A DNA stretch of 7,638 nt from Cellvibrionales bacterium UBA4495 (GCA_002388905.1 DGNJ01000097.1:19831-27468), one strand, 5' to 3'. Positions 1 through 7,346 are shown, counted from the stretch's first letter. Notes: generated by a model not told the origin, from the letters alone. A program made the numbers and translations.

Positions 1-731
1 TCGACGAAATCGACAAGATTTCGCGCAAGTCCGACAACCCTTCCATCACCCGCGACGTGTCGGGAGAGGGGGTGCAGCAGGCCCTGCTCAAGCTCATCGA
101 AGGCACCGTCGCCTCCGTGCCGCCCCAGGGCGGCCGCAAGCATCCCCAGCAGGAATTCCTGCAGGTGGATACGGGTAACATACTCTTTATCTGCGGGGGC
201 GCCTTCGCCGGGCTGGAAAAAGTCATCCAGGACCGTTCGGAGAAAGGCGGCATCGGTTTTGGCGCGGAAGTCAAGAGCAAGGAAAACCGGCCCAATATCG
301 GCGAGACCTTCGCCCAGGTGGAGCCCGAGGATCTGGTCCGCTTCGGCCTGATCCCCGAGTTTGTGGGGCGCCTGCCCGTGGTCGCGACCCTGGAAGAGCT
401 GGACCGGGAAGCCCTGGTCAACATCCTTGTGGAACCCAAAAACTCCCTGATCAAGCAGTACGAGGCCCTGTTCGACATGGAGGGCGTGGAATTGGATATC
501 CGCCGGGACGCCCTCGAGGCCATCGCCGACAAGGCCCTGGCCAGGAAAAGCGGCGCCCGTGGCCTGCGTTCCATCATAGAGGGTGTACTGCTCGATATCA
601 TGTACGAGATTCCCTCCCTCGAAAACGTCGCCAAGGTGGTTATCGACGCCGCCGTGATCCGCGGCGACTCCGAGCCGTTGATCGTCTACGAGCACAGCGA
701 AAAACAGCAGCGAGCTGCCAGCGACGAATAG
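1..731 (+). CDS. clpX: ATP-dependent Clp protease ATP-binding subunit ClpX (3' part, N-terminus outside window)
   Basis: ClpX is a hexameric AAA+ unfoldase that recognises tagged or native substrates in the cytosol and threads them into the ClpP peptidase. The frame is open from base 3 and gives 242 residues, about the last 57% of a roughly 425-residue protein. It begins with the Walker B sequence DEIDKIS. In order one can see the RKH pore loop (GGRKHPQQ), the sensor-1 strand ([10 protein letters not shown]), the IGF loop that docks on ClpP (GGIGFGAEV), the arginine-finger region ([10 protein letters not shown]) and the sensor-2 helix ([12 protein letters not shown]). The zinc-binding domain and Walker A lie upstream of the window. 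The gene ends in TAG with a short polar tail ([10 protein letters not shown]). The following gene is lon, as in other gammaproteobacteria, and clpP is expected immediately upstream. The ClpP-docking loop is intact, so a working ClpXP partner is inferred. No sign of decay. Confidence 0.98.
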   Translation, partial: DEIDKISRKSDNPSITRDVSGEGVQQALLKLIEGTVASVPPQGGRKHPQQEFLQVDTGNILFICGGAFAGLEKVIQDRSEKGGIGFGAEVKSKENRPNIGETFAQVEPEDLVRFGLIPEFVGRLPVVATLEELDREALVNILVEPKNSLIKQYEALFDMEGVELDIRRDALEAIADKALARKSGARGLRSIIEGVLLDIMYEIPSLENVAKVVIDAAVIRGDSEPLIVYEHSEKQQRAASDE

Positions 732-733
732 TT

Positions 734-781
734 GCGCCGTGCGGCGCCGGGTGGGGACCGGTCACCGGCCTGCAGGCCCGG
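734..781 (+). other. GC-rich inverted repeats after clpX
   Basis: Just after the clpX stop lie several inverted repeats: GCGCCG/CGGCGC (734-747), CCGGT-C-ACCGG (758-768) and GGCCTGCAGGCC (767-778). An outer CCGGG (747-751) can also pair with CCCGG (777-781). They could form a structured 3' end for the clpX mRNA. No T-tract follows, so this is not a canonical intrinsic terminator, and readthrough into lon remains possible. The role is inferred. Confidence 0.3.
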
Positions 782-800
782 ATCACTGGGTTTCCGGTCT

Positions 801-835
801 TCTCGGCCTTGTTTTCTGTCGGGCCGACCCCATAT
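801..835 (+). promoter_or_regulatory. Sigma-32 (heat-shock) promoter of lon
   Basis: The -35 element TCTCGGCCTTGTT (801-813) matches the extended sigma-32 consensus TNTCNCCCTTGAA at all but three of its defined positions. After a 14-nt spacer comes CCCCATAT (828-835), a full match to the sigma-32 -10 core. Transcription would start around 841-845, leaving a leader of about 40 nt before the lon ATG. E. coli lon is a known sigma-32 regulon member, so position and motif agree. No equally good sigma-70 promoter is seen in this spacer. The start site is not measured. Confidence 0.8.
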
Positions 836-882
836 AGATTGGCAGGTTATTAGCCTTCGGGCGCCAATTACTTGAGGTCGAT

Positions 883-3306
883 ATGGGACAGGAAACCTTT
901 CGCGAACAATCGTCTACACAACTGCCTTTGCTGCCGCTGCGCGATGTAGTGGTCTATCCCCAAATGGTGGTGCCCCTCTTTGTCGGGCGCGAGAAGTCCA
1001 TTCTCGCCCTGGAAGAGGCGATGGCGGAGCACAAACAAATCCTGCTGGTGGCCCAGCGGGACCCCGCCGATGACAACCCCGACGAGCAGGGGCTCTATTC
1101 GGTGGGTACCACAGCCAATATCCTGCAAATGCTCAAACTGCCCGACGGTACCGTGAAGGTGCTGGTGGAAGGGGTCGATCGGGCCCTGGTGGAGTCCCTG
1201 GAAGACGGGGAGAGCGGTTACACGGTCGGCCACTATCGCGTCATTGACGAAACGCCCCTGGACGACAAGGAAGTGGATGCCCTGATGCGCTCCCTGGTCA
1301 GCCAGTTCGAGCAGTACGTCAACCTGAGCAAGAAAATTCCCTCCGAGGTAGTGTCCACCCTGTCCGGGATCGAGGAGTCCGCGCGGCTGGCCGATACCGT
1401 GGCCACCCACATGACTATTCCGCTCGAACAAAAACAGCAGATTCTGGAAACCGCGAATATCCGCGAACGGATCGAGAGTCTGATGGCGCTGATGGAGTCG
1501 GAAATCGACCTGTTCCAGATCGAGCAGCGCATCCGTGGCCGCGTCAAGAAGCAGATGGAGAAGAGCCAGCGGGAGTACTATCTCAACGAGCAAATGAAGG
1601 CCATTCAGAAGGAACTGGGCGAAACGGAAGAGGGCGCCAACGAGATCGAGCAACTGGAGAAGAAGATCGCCGATTCGGGTATGCCCAAGGCCGCCCTTGA
1701 CAAGACTCATGCCGAACTGAACAAGCTCAAGATGATGTCGCCGATGTCCGCCGAGGCCTCGGTGTTGCGCAGCTATATCGACTGGATGATCAGCGTACCC
1801 TGGAAGAAGCGCAGCCGGGTCAAGAACGACATCCAGCACGCCGAGAAGATCCTGAACGAGGATCATTACGGCCTGGAGGAGGTCAAGGAGCGAATCCTGG
1901 AGTTCCTCGCTGTCCAGAAGCGCGTCAAAAAGCTCAAGGGCCCCGTGCTCTGTCTGGTGGGCCCTCCGGGGGTGGGCAAGACGTCACTGGGCGAATCCGT
2001 GGCCAAGGCCACGGGCCGCAAGTTCGTGCGCATGTCCCTGGGCGGCGTCCGGGACGAGGCGGAAATTCGCGGCCACCGGCGCACCTATATCGGCTCCCTG
2101 CCCGGCAAGGTGATCCAGAAAATCGCAAAGACCGGGGTGAAGAATCCCCTGTTCCTGCTCGACGAAGTGGATAAGATGGGCATGGATTTTCGCGGCGATC
2201 CCGCCTCGGCTCTGCTGGAGGTGCTGGATCCGGAACAGAACAACACCTTCAACGATCACTACCTGGAGGTGGATTACGACCTGTCGGAAACGCTGTTTAT
2301 CTGCACCGCCAACTCCATGAACATTCCCGGCCCGCTGCTGGACCGTATGGAAGTTATCCGCCTGCCCGGCTATACCGAGGAGGAAAAAGCCAATATCGCG
2401 CTCAAGTACCTGCTGCCCAAACAGCTCAAGGCCAATGGCCTCAAGGCGGAGGAGCTGGACATTGACGAGGCCATCATGCGCGATGTGATTCGCTACTACA
2501 CCCGTGAAGCGGGGGTTCGCGAACTGGAGCGCCAGATTGCCAAGATTTGCCGCAAGGTGGTGACGTCGCATGTGCGGGAAGGGCGCCGGGAAACCTACCA
2601 GGTCACCCCGGAACGCCTGGAGGACCTTCTGGGGGTGCGCAAGTACGACTTCGGTCGCGCCGAGAAGGATAACCAGGTGGGTCTGGTCAACGGCCTGGCC
2701 TGGACCTCGGTGGGCGGTGAACTGCTCAGCGTCGAGGCTGCCGCCGTACCCGGCAAGGGCGACACATTCCGCACCGGCCTGCTTGAGAAGGTTATGCAGG
2801 AGTCCATCCAGGCGGCGCGGACGGTGGTCAGGAGCCGCTCCCAGGTATTGGGTATCCCCAAAAGCTATCACAACCGCTACGACCTGCACATTCACGTGCC
2901 CGAGGGCGCTACGCCCAAGGATGGTCCCAGCGCCGGTATTGCCATGTGCACGGCATTCGTTTCCGTGCTCACCGGCATCCCGATTCGCGCCGATGTCGCC
3001 ATGACCGGCGAGATCACCCTGCGCGGTCAGGTGCTCAAGATCGGGGGCCTGAAGGAAAAACTGCTGGCGGCTCACCGGGGCGGTATCAAGACCGTGATTA
3101 TTCCCCAGGAGAACGAGCGGGACCTCAAGGAGATTCCGGACAATATCAAGGCCGATCTCGATATCCGTCCGGTCAAGTGGATCGACGAGGTTTTGCAACT
3201 GGCCCTGGACCACATGCCCTCCGCCCTGAGCGACGAGGATTACGAAAAATCCCTGGGCGGAACGGGTATCGAAGAAGACGCCAGTTCCCGGGTCAGTGCG
3301 CACTGA
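883..3306 (+). CDS. lon: ATP-dependent serine protease Lon (LonA type)
   Basis: Lon is a cytosolic homo-hexameric AAA+ protease that degrades misfolded proteins and short-lived regulators. The 807-residue product is close to the 784 of E. coli Lon, with a slightly longer acidic C-terminal tail (after about residue 775). Domains in order are the N-terminal LON substrate-binding domain (about 12-205, starting [20 protein letters not shown]), a long helical coiled-coil segment (about 210-310), the AAA+ module with Walker A GPPGVGKT (360-367) and Walker B LLDEVDK (D427, E428), and the protease domain. The catalytic dyad is Ser683 in [11 protein letters not shown] and Lys726 in [10 protein letters not shown]. 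The ATG is chosen because GAGG (874-877) sits 5 nt upstream and the LON domain follows at once. It has its own heat-shock promoter (801-835). No frameshift or missing residue. Long open frames on the opposite strand are coding-strand shadows. Confidence 0.99.
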   Translation: MGQETFREQSSTQLPLLPLRDVVVYPQMVVPLFVGREKSILALEEAMAEHKQILLVAQRDPADDNPDEQGLYSVGTTANILQMLKLPDGTVKVLVEGVDRALVESLEDGESGYTVGHYRVIDETPLDDKEVDALMRSLVSQFEQYVNLSKKIPSEVVSTLSGIEESARLADTVATHMTIPLEQKQQILETANIRERIESLMALMESEIDLFQIEQRIRGRVKKQMEKSQREYYLNEQMKAIQKELGETEEGANEIEQLEKKIADSGMPKAALDKTHAELNKLKMMSPMSAEASVLRSYIDWMISVPWKKRSRVKNDIQHAEKILNEDHYGLEEVKERILEFLAVQKRVKKLKGPVLCLVGPPGVGKTSLGESVAKATGRKFVRMSLGGVRDEAEIRGHRRTYIGSLPGKVIQKIAKTGVKNPLFLLDEVDKMGMDFRGDPASALLEVLDPEQNNTFNDHYLEVDYDLSETLFICTANSMNIPGPLLDRMEVIRLPGYTEEEKANIALKYLLPKQLKANGLKAEELDIDEAIMRDVIRYYTREAGVRELERQIAKICRKVVTSHVREGRRETYQVTPERLEDLLGVRKYDFGRAEKDNQVGLVNGLAWTSVGGELLSVEAAAVPGKGDTFRTGLLEKVMQESIQAARTVVRSRSQVLGIPKSYHNRYDLHIHVPEGATPKDGPSAGIAMCTAFVSVLTGIPIRADVAMTGEITLRGQVLKIGGLKEKLLAAHRGGIKTVIIPQENERDLKEIPDNIKADLDIRPVKWIDEVLQLALDHMPSALSDEDYEKSLGGTGIEEDASSRVSAH

Positions 3307-3320
3307 TGGCAGTGCGCACT
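3294..3320. repeat. Twin 11-bp palindromic repeats at the lon 3' end
   Basis: CAGTGCGCACT occurs twice, at 3294-3304 and 3310-3320, with a 16-bp period. The first copy extends to a perfect 12-bp palindrome, CAGTGCGCACTG (3294-3305), covering the last lon codons and most of its TGA. Each copy is self-complementary, so the two can also pair with each other as a 10-bp stem with a 6-nt loop in RNA. No T-run follows, which argues against an ordinary intrinsic terminator. The second copy touches the -35 box of the hupB promoter at 3320. It may be an operator for a dimeric regulator or an mRNA 3'-end structure. The sequence does not decide which. Confidence 0.6.
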
Positions 3321-3349
3321 TGACCCCTCAGGGGCAGTGTTGGTATAAA
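3320..3349 (+). promoter_or_regulatory. Sigma-70 type promoter of hupB
   Basis: TTGACC (3320-3325) matches the -35 consensus at five of six positions and TATAAA (3344-3349) matches the -10 at five of six, with an 18-nt spacer. Transcription from about 3356 would give a leader of roughly 100 nt before the hupB GTG. The spacer contains the interrupted palindrome CCCCT-C-AGGGG (3324-3334), which could bind a repressor or be chance. E. coli hupB is driven by several promoters, so others may exist here. Confidence 0.65.
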
Positions 3350-3404
3350 GCTTGGCTGACGCGCCTGCAGCGTGGCGTTTCAAGGAATTTGTCTATGTCC
3401 GTTG

Positions 3405-3418
3405 CCCGTTGCCACGGG
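3405..3418 (+). other. Small stem-loop in the hupB leader
   Basis: CCCGT (3405-3409) pairs with ACGGG (3414-3418) around the loop TGCC, about 40 nt before the hupB start codon. It lies in the inferred 5' leader. The stem is short and its function is unknown. No known riboswitch or thermometer architecture is recognised. Confidence 0.25.
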
Positions 3419-3459
3419 TAGCCGGGTAAAATCTCGAAATCACCAATAAGGGGAATAAT

Positions 3460-3732
3460 GTGAATAAATCAGAACTGATCGACGCGATTGCCGAAGGGGC
3501 CGATATCTCCAAGTCTTCCGCCGGAAGGGCTCTGGATTCCGCCGTTGATGCGATTGCCGACGCTCTGAAGAAAGGCGATCAGGTAACACTGGTCGGGTTC
3601 GGTACTTTCTCGGTCAAGCATCGTCCGGCTCGCACCGGTCGCAATCCGCAGACCGGCGCCGAGATTCAGATTGCCGCCAGCAACGTACCCAGCTTCAAAG
3701 CCGGCAAAGCCTTGAAGGATGCCGTTAACTAA
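3460..3732 (+). CDS. hupB: DNA-binding protein HU-beta
   Basis: HU is a small basic dimeric nucleoid protein that bends and compacts DNA with little sequence preference and assists replication, recombination and transcription. The 90-residue length and the start [11 protein letters not shown] are typical of the beta subunit, as is the position after lon. The bacterial HU/IHF signature [25 protein letters not shown] segment spans residues 46-66 and includes Pro63 in RNP, the residue that intercalates at DNA kinks. The start is GTG at 3460. AGGGGA (3449-3454) lies 5 nt upstream as ribosome binding site, and no in-frame ATG would give a full HU fold. An out-of-frame ATG overlaps it (ATGTGA, 3458-3463). 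The gene is driven by a near-consensus promoter (3320-3349) and closed by a strong terminator (3771-3797), so it is probably mainly monocistronic. Confidence 0.98.
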   Translation: MNKSELIDAIAEGADISKSSAGRALDSAVDAIADALKKGDQVTLVGFGTFSVKHRPARTGRNPQTGAEIQIAASNVPSFKAGKALKDAVN

Positions 3733-3770
3733 GAGGCGCGCGATAGAGCAAAGTGTTCAGTCGTTCCTGA

Positions 3771-3797
3771 AAGGCGCATCCCGGATGCGCCTTTTTT
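3771..3797 (+). terminator. Intrinsic terminator after hupB
   Basis: A near-perfect hairpin pairs AAGGCGCATC (3771-3780) with GATGCGCCTT (3784-3793) around a 3-nt loop. The stem runs into six consecutive T (3792-3797). This is a textbook rho-independent terminator 38 nt beyond the hupB stop. It ends only 26 nt before the ppiD ATG, so it also separates ppiD from the upstream genes. Confidence 0.93.
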
Positions 3798-3823
3798 CGT
3801 AGATCCCCGGCAAAGGTCGTTCC

Positions 3824-5701
3824 ATGCTCCAGAATTTCCGCGACAGACTCAAAGGCATCACTGCCTTTATCCTGGTGGGTATCATCATCATACCCTTCGC
3901 TTTCTTCGGCATTGATTCCCTGTTTCTTTCCGGCAGCGCCGTTGAAGAAGCCGCCCAGGTCAACGGCGAACCCATCAACGAACTTCGCGTGCAGCAGGCG
4001 ACCGCGATCCAGCGACAGCAAATCCTGGAGCGATTCGAGGATATCGATCCCGCCGTCATCGACGACGAACAACTCCGGGGACCGGCCCTCGATGCGCTCG
4101 TTCGCCAGGAGGTGGTGGCGCAGGCGGCCCGGGAGCGGGGCATGGCGGTGGCCGATTCCGCTTTCAATCAAATTATCATGGCGTCGCCGGCCTTCCAGGA
4201 AGACGGGCGGTTCAGCCGGGATCTCTACGAATTCAGCCTGCAGCGCATGGGGTATACCCCCAGGAGCTACCGGGACACGGTCATCCGGGAGCTGTTGATG
4301 AACCAGTTTGTCCGCGGTATCTCCATTTCCGGCTTTGCCACCGGGTATGAACTGGCAGAACTGGCGCAGATCACCCAGCAGGAACGGGATTTCTATTACC
4401 TAACCGTCGCCACCGATGCCTTCGCGGACGGTGTTGAAATTGCCGACGCCGAAGTGCGGGCCTACTACGATGATCACCCGGAGAAGTTCAGGGTACCCGA
4501 GCAGGTGGTGCTGGAGTACATCTCCCTGAAACCGGAATCGTTGCTTGATCGTGTCGAAGTGGACCCGCAGGCGGTTCGCAGGCAGTTCGAGGAAGAAAGG
4601 GATGCCGCCAGGGGCGCTGTGCGCTGGCATGTGGCACACATCCTGGTGGAGGAAAAAGACGACAGTTCCCATCGCCAGCGACTCGAAGAGGTTCGCCAAA
4701 AACTGGCCCAGGGCGAGGAATTCGCCCGGCTGGCGAAGACCTATAGCGAGGATCCCGGCAGCGCGGACCAGGGGGGCGATCTCGGTACTTTTTCCCCGGG
4801 CAGCCTGCCACCCGCCTTCGAAGCGGTGTTGTCGGAGTTGGCGGAAGGGGAGGTTTCGGGTGTGGTGGAAACCGACAGCGGCCTGCACCTGGTCAAGCTG
4901 ATCGAACGCAGCGCGGTCGAGCTGCCGGTGTTCGAGGAAGAAAGGGAGCGTATCCGCCGGCAACTGGCCCGGGACATTGCCCGTGAGCGCCTGCCGGCCC
5001 TTGTGGAAGCGCTCAGGGAGCAATCCTATACCGCCGAAAATCTGTCCGCCGTGGGCGAAGCCCTGGACCTGGAGGTCTCGGTCTCGGAGCCCTTGTCGCA
5101 GGAGGGTGGCGGCACCGGTATCGGCCAGTACCCGCAGGTGGTCCGGGCCGCCTTCAGCGAGGACGTGATAAAAAACGGTTACGCCAGCGAGGTGCTGGAA
5201 ATTGCCGACCAGCACTACATCGTGGTCAAGTTGCAGGACCGGCGGCCCGCCCACCGCAAGCCCCTGGATGCGGTGCGGGATAGTATCGTCGCTGACTTGC
5301 GCGCCGAAAAAGCGGCGGCCGCGGCCCGGAGCCGGGCCGAGACATTACTGGCCCGGATCGAGGGCGGGGAATCCGTCGAGGCAGTGGCCCGGGAAGAAGG
5401 CCTGGACTGGCAGGTGGCCCTGGATGCCAGGCGCTTCAGCGGCAATGCCGATCCGCGCCTGGTGGAAGCGATTTTCAGTCACCCCCTGGATACCGGCTTG
5501 CCGGTCCAGGGCCTGGTGCGGGATAGTAACGGCAATTACCGGGTCTACAGCCTGAGCCAGATAACCCCTGGCGCCCTCTCCGACATGCCTGCTCAACAGC
5601 GTCGGGGTCTGCGGGAAACGCTGGCGAACATGGTCACCGACAGGGAATGGCAGGCCTACCAGGCGGCGCTCCGCAATCGCGCCGAGGTCGAGATCCGCTG
5701 A
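3824..5701 (+). CDS. ppiD: Periplasmic folding chaperone PpiD (SurA-like, parvulin domain, membrane anchored)
   Basis: PpiD is an inner-membrane-anchored chaperone that sits at the SecYEG translocon and helps newly exported proteins fold in the periplasm. The 625 residues match the 623 of E. coli PpiD. A short basic cytoplasmic N-terminus (MLQNFRDRLKG) is followed by one membrane segment (about 12-34, rich in Ile and Phe), then a SurA-like chaperone region (about 40-260). A parvulin-type PpiC domain spans about 266-361, with VAHILVEE, QGGDLGTFSPG and DSGLHLVKL, and a helical C-terminal chaperone part reaches residue 625. His272 and His355 are the conserved parvulin histidines, so prolyl isomerase activity is plausible, unlike E. 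coli PpiD. The ATG at 3824 has AAAGG (3812-3816) 7 nt upstream and precedes the anchor directly. No own promoter is evident between the hupB terminator and the start. Order after hupB supports the call. Confidence 0.95.
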   Translation: MLQNFRDRLKGITAFILVGIIIIPFAFFGIDSLFLSGSAVEEAAQVNGEPINELRVQQATAIQRQQILERFEDIDPAVIDDEQLRGPALDALVRQEVVAQAARERGMAVADSAFNQIIMASPAFQEDGRFSRDLYEFSLQRMGYTPRSYRDTVIRELLMNQFVRGISISGFATGYELAELAQITQQERDFYYLTVATDAFADGVEIADAEVRAYYDDHPEKFRVPEQVVLEYISLKPESLLDRVEVDPQAVRRQFEEERDAARGAVRWHVAHILVEEKDDSSHRQRLEEVRQKLAQGEEFARLAKTYSEDPGSADQGGDLGTFSPGSLPPAFEAVLSELAEGEVSGVVETDSGLHLVKLIERSAVELPVFEEERERIRRQLARDIARERLPALVEALREQSYTAENLSAVGEALDLEVSVSEPLSQEGGGTGIGQYPQVVRAAFSEDVIKNGYASEVLEIADQHYIVVKLQDRRPAHRKPLDAVRDSIVADLRAEKAAAAARSRAETLLARIEGGESVEAVAREEGLDWQVALDARRFSGNADPRLVEAIFSHPLDTGLPVQGLVRDSNGNYRVYSLSQITPGALSDMPAQQRRGLRETLANMVTDREWQAYQAALRNRAEVEIR

Positions 5702-5722
5702 AGCCGACTACGCGGCTAGGGA
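5702..5722. other. 21-nt convergent gap between ppiD and mltD with a small hairpin
   Basis: The two genes end tail to tail. AGCCG (5702-5706) can pair with CGGCT (5713-5717) around a 6-nt loop. Neither strand has a T-run after the hairpin, so a bidirectional intrinsic terminator is not supported. Transcripts from both sides probably overlap at their 3' ends. Confidence 0.3.
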
Positions 5723-7228
5723 CTAGCGCCCCGGGTAGAGGGTCAGCCTCTGGCCGGGGTGGATGTACTGCTTGAGGTCCTCCATGTTGTTCCAGGCCAG
5801 AATATCGCTGATATCCACCCGGAAGCGCCTGGCGATTTCATACAGGGAATCACCCTTTTTGACCTGGTAATTGACCTCCTGGCGGGGGCCGGATGATCTT
5901 TCGGTGCCGATACGGAGCACCTGGCCGGGTCTGATCACACTGCTCCCCGAGAGACCGTTGGCACGACGTAGCCTGGATACGGACGTGTCGAAGGCCCTGG
6001 CGATGGACCAGAGACTGTCGCCCCGCCGGACACGGTACTGGACCGGCGCGATCGGCTGAAACGGCGTGCTTTCGGCGACACCGGTACCCGGTATCTTGAG
6101 GGCCTGTCCCGCCTTGATGAAATTACTCGAAAGGCGGTTTAGGCGCCGGAGGTCGGCCACCCGGACATTGTGGTCGTCGGCAATTTCACTGAGCGTGTCG
6201 CCCCGCCTGACCACGTATTCCTGTAGAGGACGCCACTGCTCTTTAGGCAGTGATGCCAGGCTGTCCAGAAAGCCGGTTTCCTTGCCGGCGGGGAGCAGGA
6301 GCCGGTGGGGGCCCGAGGGCGGCGTCACCCAGCGATTGTAGCCCGGGTTCAGGTGATAGATATCCTTGGCACTGACATCGGCGATTCGCGCGGCTTGCAT
6401 CAGGTCGATGGGTTCGGGAAGTTCGACAATGGCAAATGCCGGTTGCCGGGACAGGTCGGGGAGCTCGATGTCGTATTCCGCGGGATTGCTCATGACCTTG
6501 GACAGGGCGATCAGTCGCGGTACATACGCGCGGGTTTCCCGGGGCAGCGACAGGGACCAGAAATCCGTGGCCTTGCCGCGCCGTCGATTGCGCTCAATGG
6601 CCCGGCCGACATTGCCGGGGCCGCTGTTGTACGCGGCCAGCGCCAGCAGCCAGTCGCCATCGAAGCGATTGTTGAGCAGGCTAAGGTAGCGGATGGCGGC
6701 ACCCGTGGAGTCGACGATGTCGCGACGGCCCTCGTACCACCAGTTCCGGCGCAAACCATACTCCCTGGCGGTGCCGGGTATGAACTGCCAGAGGCCGGCC
6801 GCGTGGCTGTGTGAGTAGGCAAAGGGGTTGTAAGCGCTTTCCACGAAGGGCAACAGGGCCAGCTCCATGGGCAGGCCATTCTCTTCGATGCGATCCACCA
6901 CATAGGGGAGATAGTTGCGGGCTCGGGCCAGCGTCCGGTCGAAATAGCGCTGATTGCCCGTGTACCACTCCAGATAGCTGGCTACTTTGTCATCCGGTAC
7001 CTCGGTGGCAAAGGTCAGTCCGCCTGTCACCGCATTCCAGAGGTTGTCCGGATCGGGCGCGTGTTCCGGATGCGTGTGACGCTCGTTTTGGCGCTGGGAA
7101 ATTTCCACGGGGATACGCTCAAGGGGCAGGGACCGGGCCGACGGGCGCTTTTCGCTGTCGATGGTGCTCTGCTGGGCGCAACCGGCCACCAGCATGGCGG
7201 CCGAGACCACCATTGCGAAATTCTTCAT
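5723..7228 (-). CDS. mltD: Membrane-bound lytic murein transglycosylase D, lipoprotein with three LysM repeats
   Basis: MltD cleaves the MurNAc-GlcNAc bond of peptidoglycan with formation of 1,6-anhydroMurNAc, contributing to wall remodelling. The 501-residue product starts with a lipoprotein signal, MKNFAMVVSAAMLVAGC, lipobox LVAGC with Cys17 as lipid-anchored residue. Ala at +2 predicts sorting to the outer membrane. The SLT catalytic domain (about 100-220) shows LALLPFVESAYNP with catalytic Glu130, then AAGLWQFIPGTAREYGL and LALAAYNSGPGNV. Three LysM peptidoglycan-binding repeats follow at about 337-380, 397-440 and 454-498, each opening with Y-V-(R/K)-(R/K)-G-D-(S/T)-L. Residues about 265-316 may be a decayed LysM. 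E. coli MltD has 452 residues and two LysM. ATG at 7228 is preferred over the in-frame TTG at 7240, because it follows GGGGA at SD distance and starts a clean signal peptide. gloB lies upstream on the same strand. Confidence 0.96.
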   Translation of the reverse strand: MKNFAMVVSAAMLVAGCAQQSTIDSEKRPSARSLPLERIPVEISQRQNERHTHPEHAPDPDNLWNAVTGGLTFATEVPDDKVASYLEWYTGNQRYFDRTLARARNYLPYVVDRIEENGLPMELALLPFVESAYNPFAYSHSHAAGLWQFIPGTAREYGLRRNWWYEGRRDIVDSTGAAIRYLSLLNNRFDGDWLLALAAYNSGPGNVGRAIERNRRRGKATDFWSLSLPRETRAYVPRLIALSKVMSNPAEYDIELPDLSRQPAFAIVELPEPIDLMQAARIADVSAKDIYHLNPGYNRWVTPPSGPHRLLLPAGKETGFLDSLASLPKEQWRPLQEYVVRRGDTLSEIADDHNVRVADLRRLNRLSSNFIKAGQALKIPGTGVAESTPFQPIAPVQYRVRRGDSLWSIARAFDTSVSRLRRANGLSGSSVIRPGQVLRIGTERSSGPRQEVNYQVKKGDSLYEIARRFRVDISDILAWNNMEDLKQYIHPGQRLTLYPGR

Positions 7229-7252
7229 GGAGTTCCCCAAGCAAAAGACAGT

Positions 7253-7282
7253 ATTTTAACGGGCGTTGCTCGCCGGGGTAAA
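7253..7282 (-). promoter_or_regulatory. Possible sigma-70 promoter of mltD
   Basis: Read on the minus strand, TTTACC (7282-7277) and TAAAAT (7258-7253) are separated by 18 nt and match the -35 and -10 consensus at four and five of six positions. The start point would be about 7246, only some 18 nt before the ATG at 7228, giving a very short leader that still contains the ribosome binding site. It is the best candidate in the 128-nt gap between gloB and mltD. Cotranscription from gloB is the alternative. Confidence 0.4.
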
Positions 7283-7328
7283 CTGACCAGGGAACAGGGC
7301 CCGCGGGAATGTGAACTTCAACTGCCGC

Positions 7329-7346
7329 TGTCGTGAAACGACGACA
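7329..7346 (-). other. Stem-loop between gloB and mltD
   Basis: TGTCGT (7329-7334) and ACGACA (7341-7346) form a 6-bp stem with a 6-nt loop, 10 nt after the gloB stop on the minus strand. No T-run follows in the direction of transcription, so it is at best a weak or rho-assisted 3'-end structure. Confidence 0.3.

Noticed and set aside
868..1866. 332-codon open frame on the minus strand opposite lon
   Set aside because: It lies entirely over the conserved lon coding sequence, its protein is low-complexity (runs of Leu, His, Gly, Gln) as expected from reading GC-rich codons in reverse, and it matches no family I know.
1984..3303. 439-codon open frame on the minus strand opposite the lon AAA+ and protease domains
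   Set aside because: Same explanation: an antisense shadow of codon bias in lon. No ribosome binding site or recognisable domain supports it.
3711..3747. CTTGAA (3711-3716) near the hupB end as a sigma-32 -35 box for ppiD
   Set aside because: No CCCCAT-like -10 element is present 13-17 nt downstream, and the hupB terminator lies between this site and ppiD.
4400..5254. 284-codon open frame on the minus strand opposite ppiD
   Set aside because: Codon-bias shadow over the conserved PpiD parvulin region, with no recognisable motif.
6305..6814. 169-codon plus-strand frame opposite mltD
   Set aside because: Overlaps the conserved MltD catalytic domain on the other strand and has no recognisable motif.
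7229..7240. Alternative TTG start of mltD adding four residues
   Set aside because: It would place GGGGA inside the coding sequence. The ATG at 7228 has that motif at proper distance and gives a standard lipoprotein signal.
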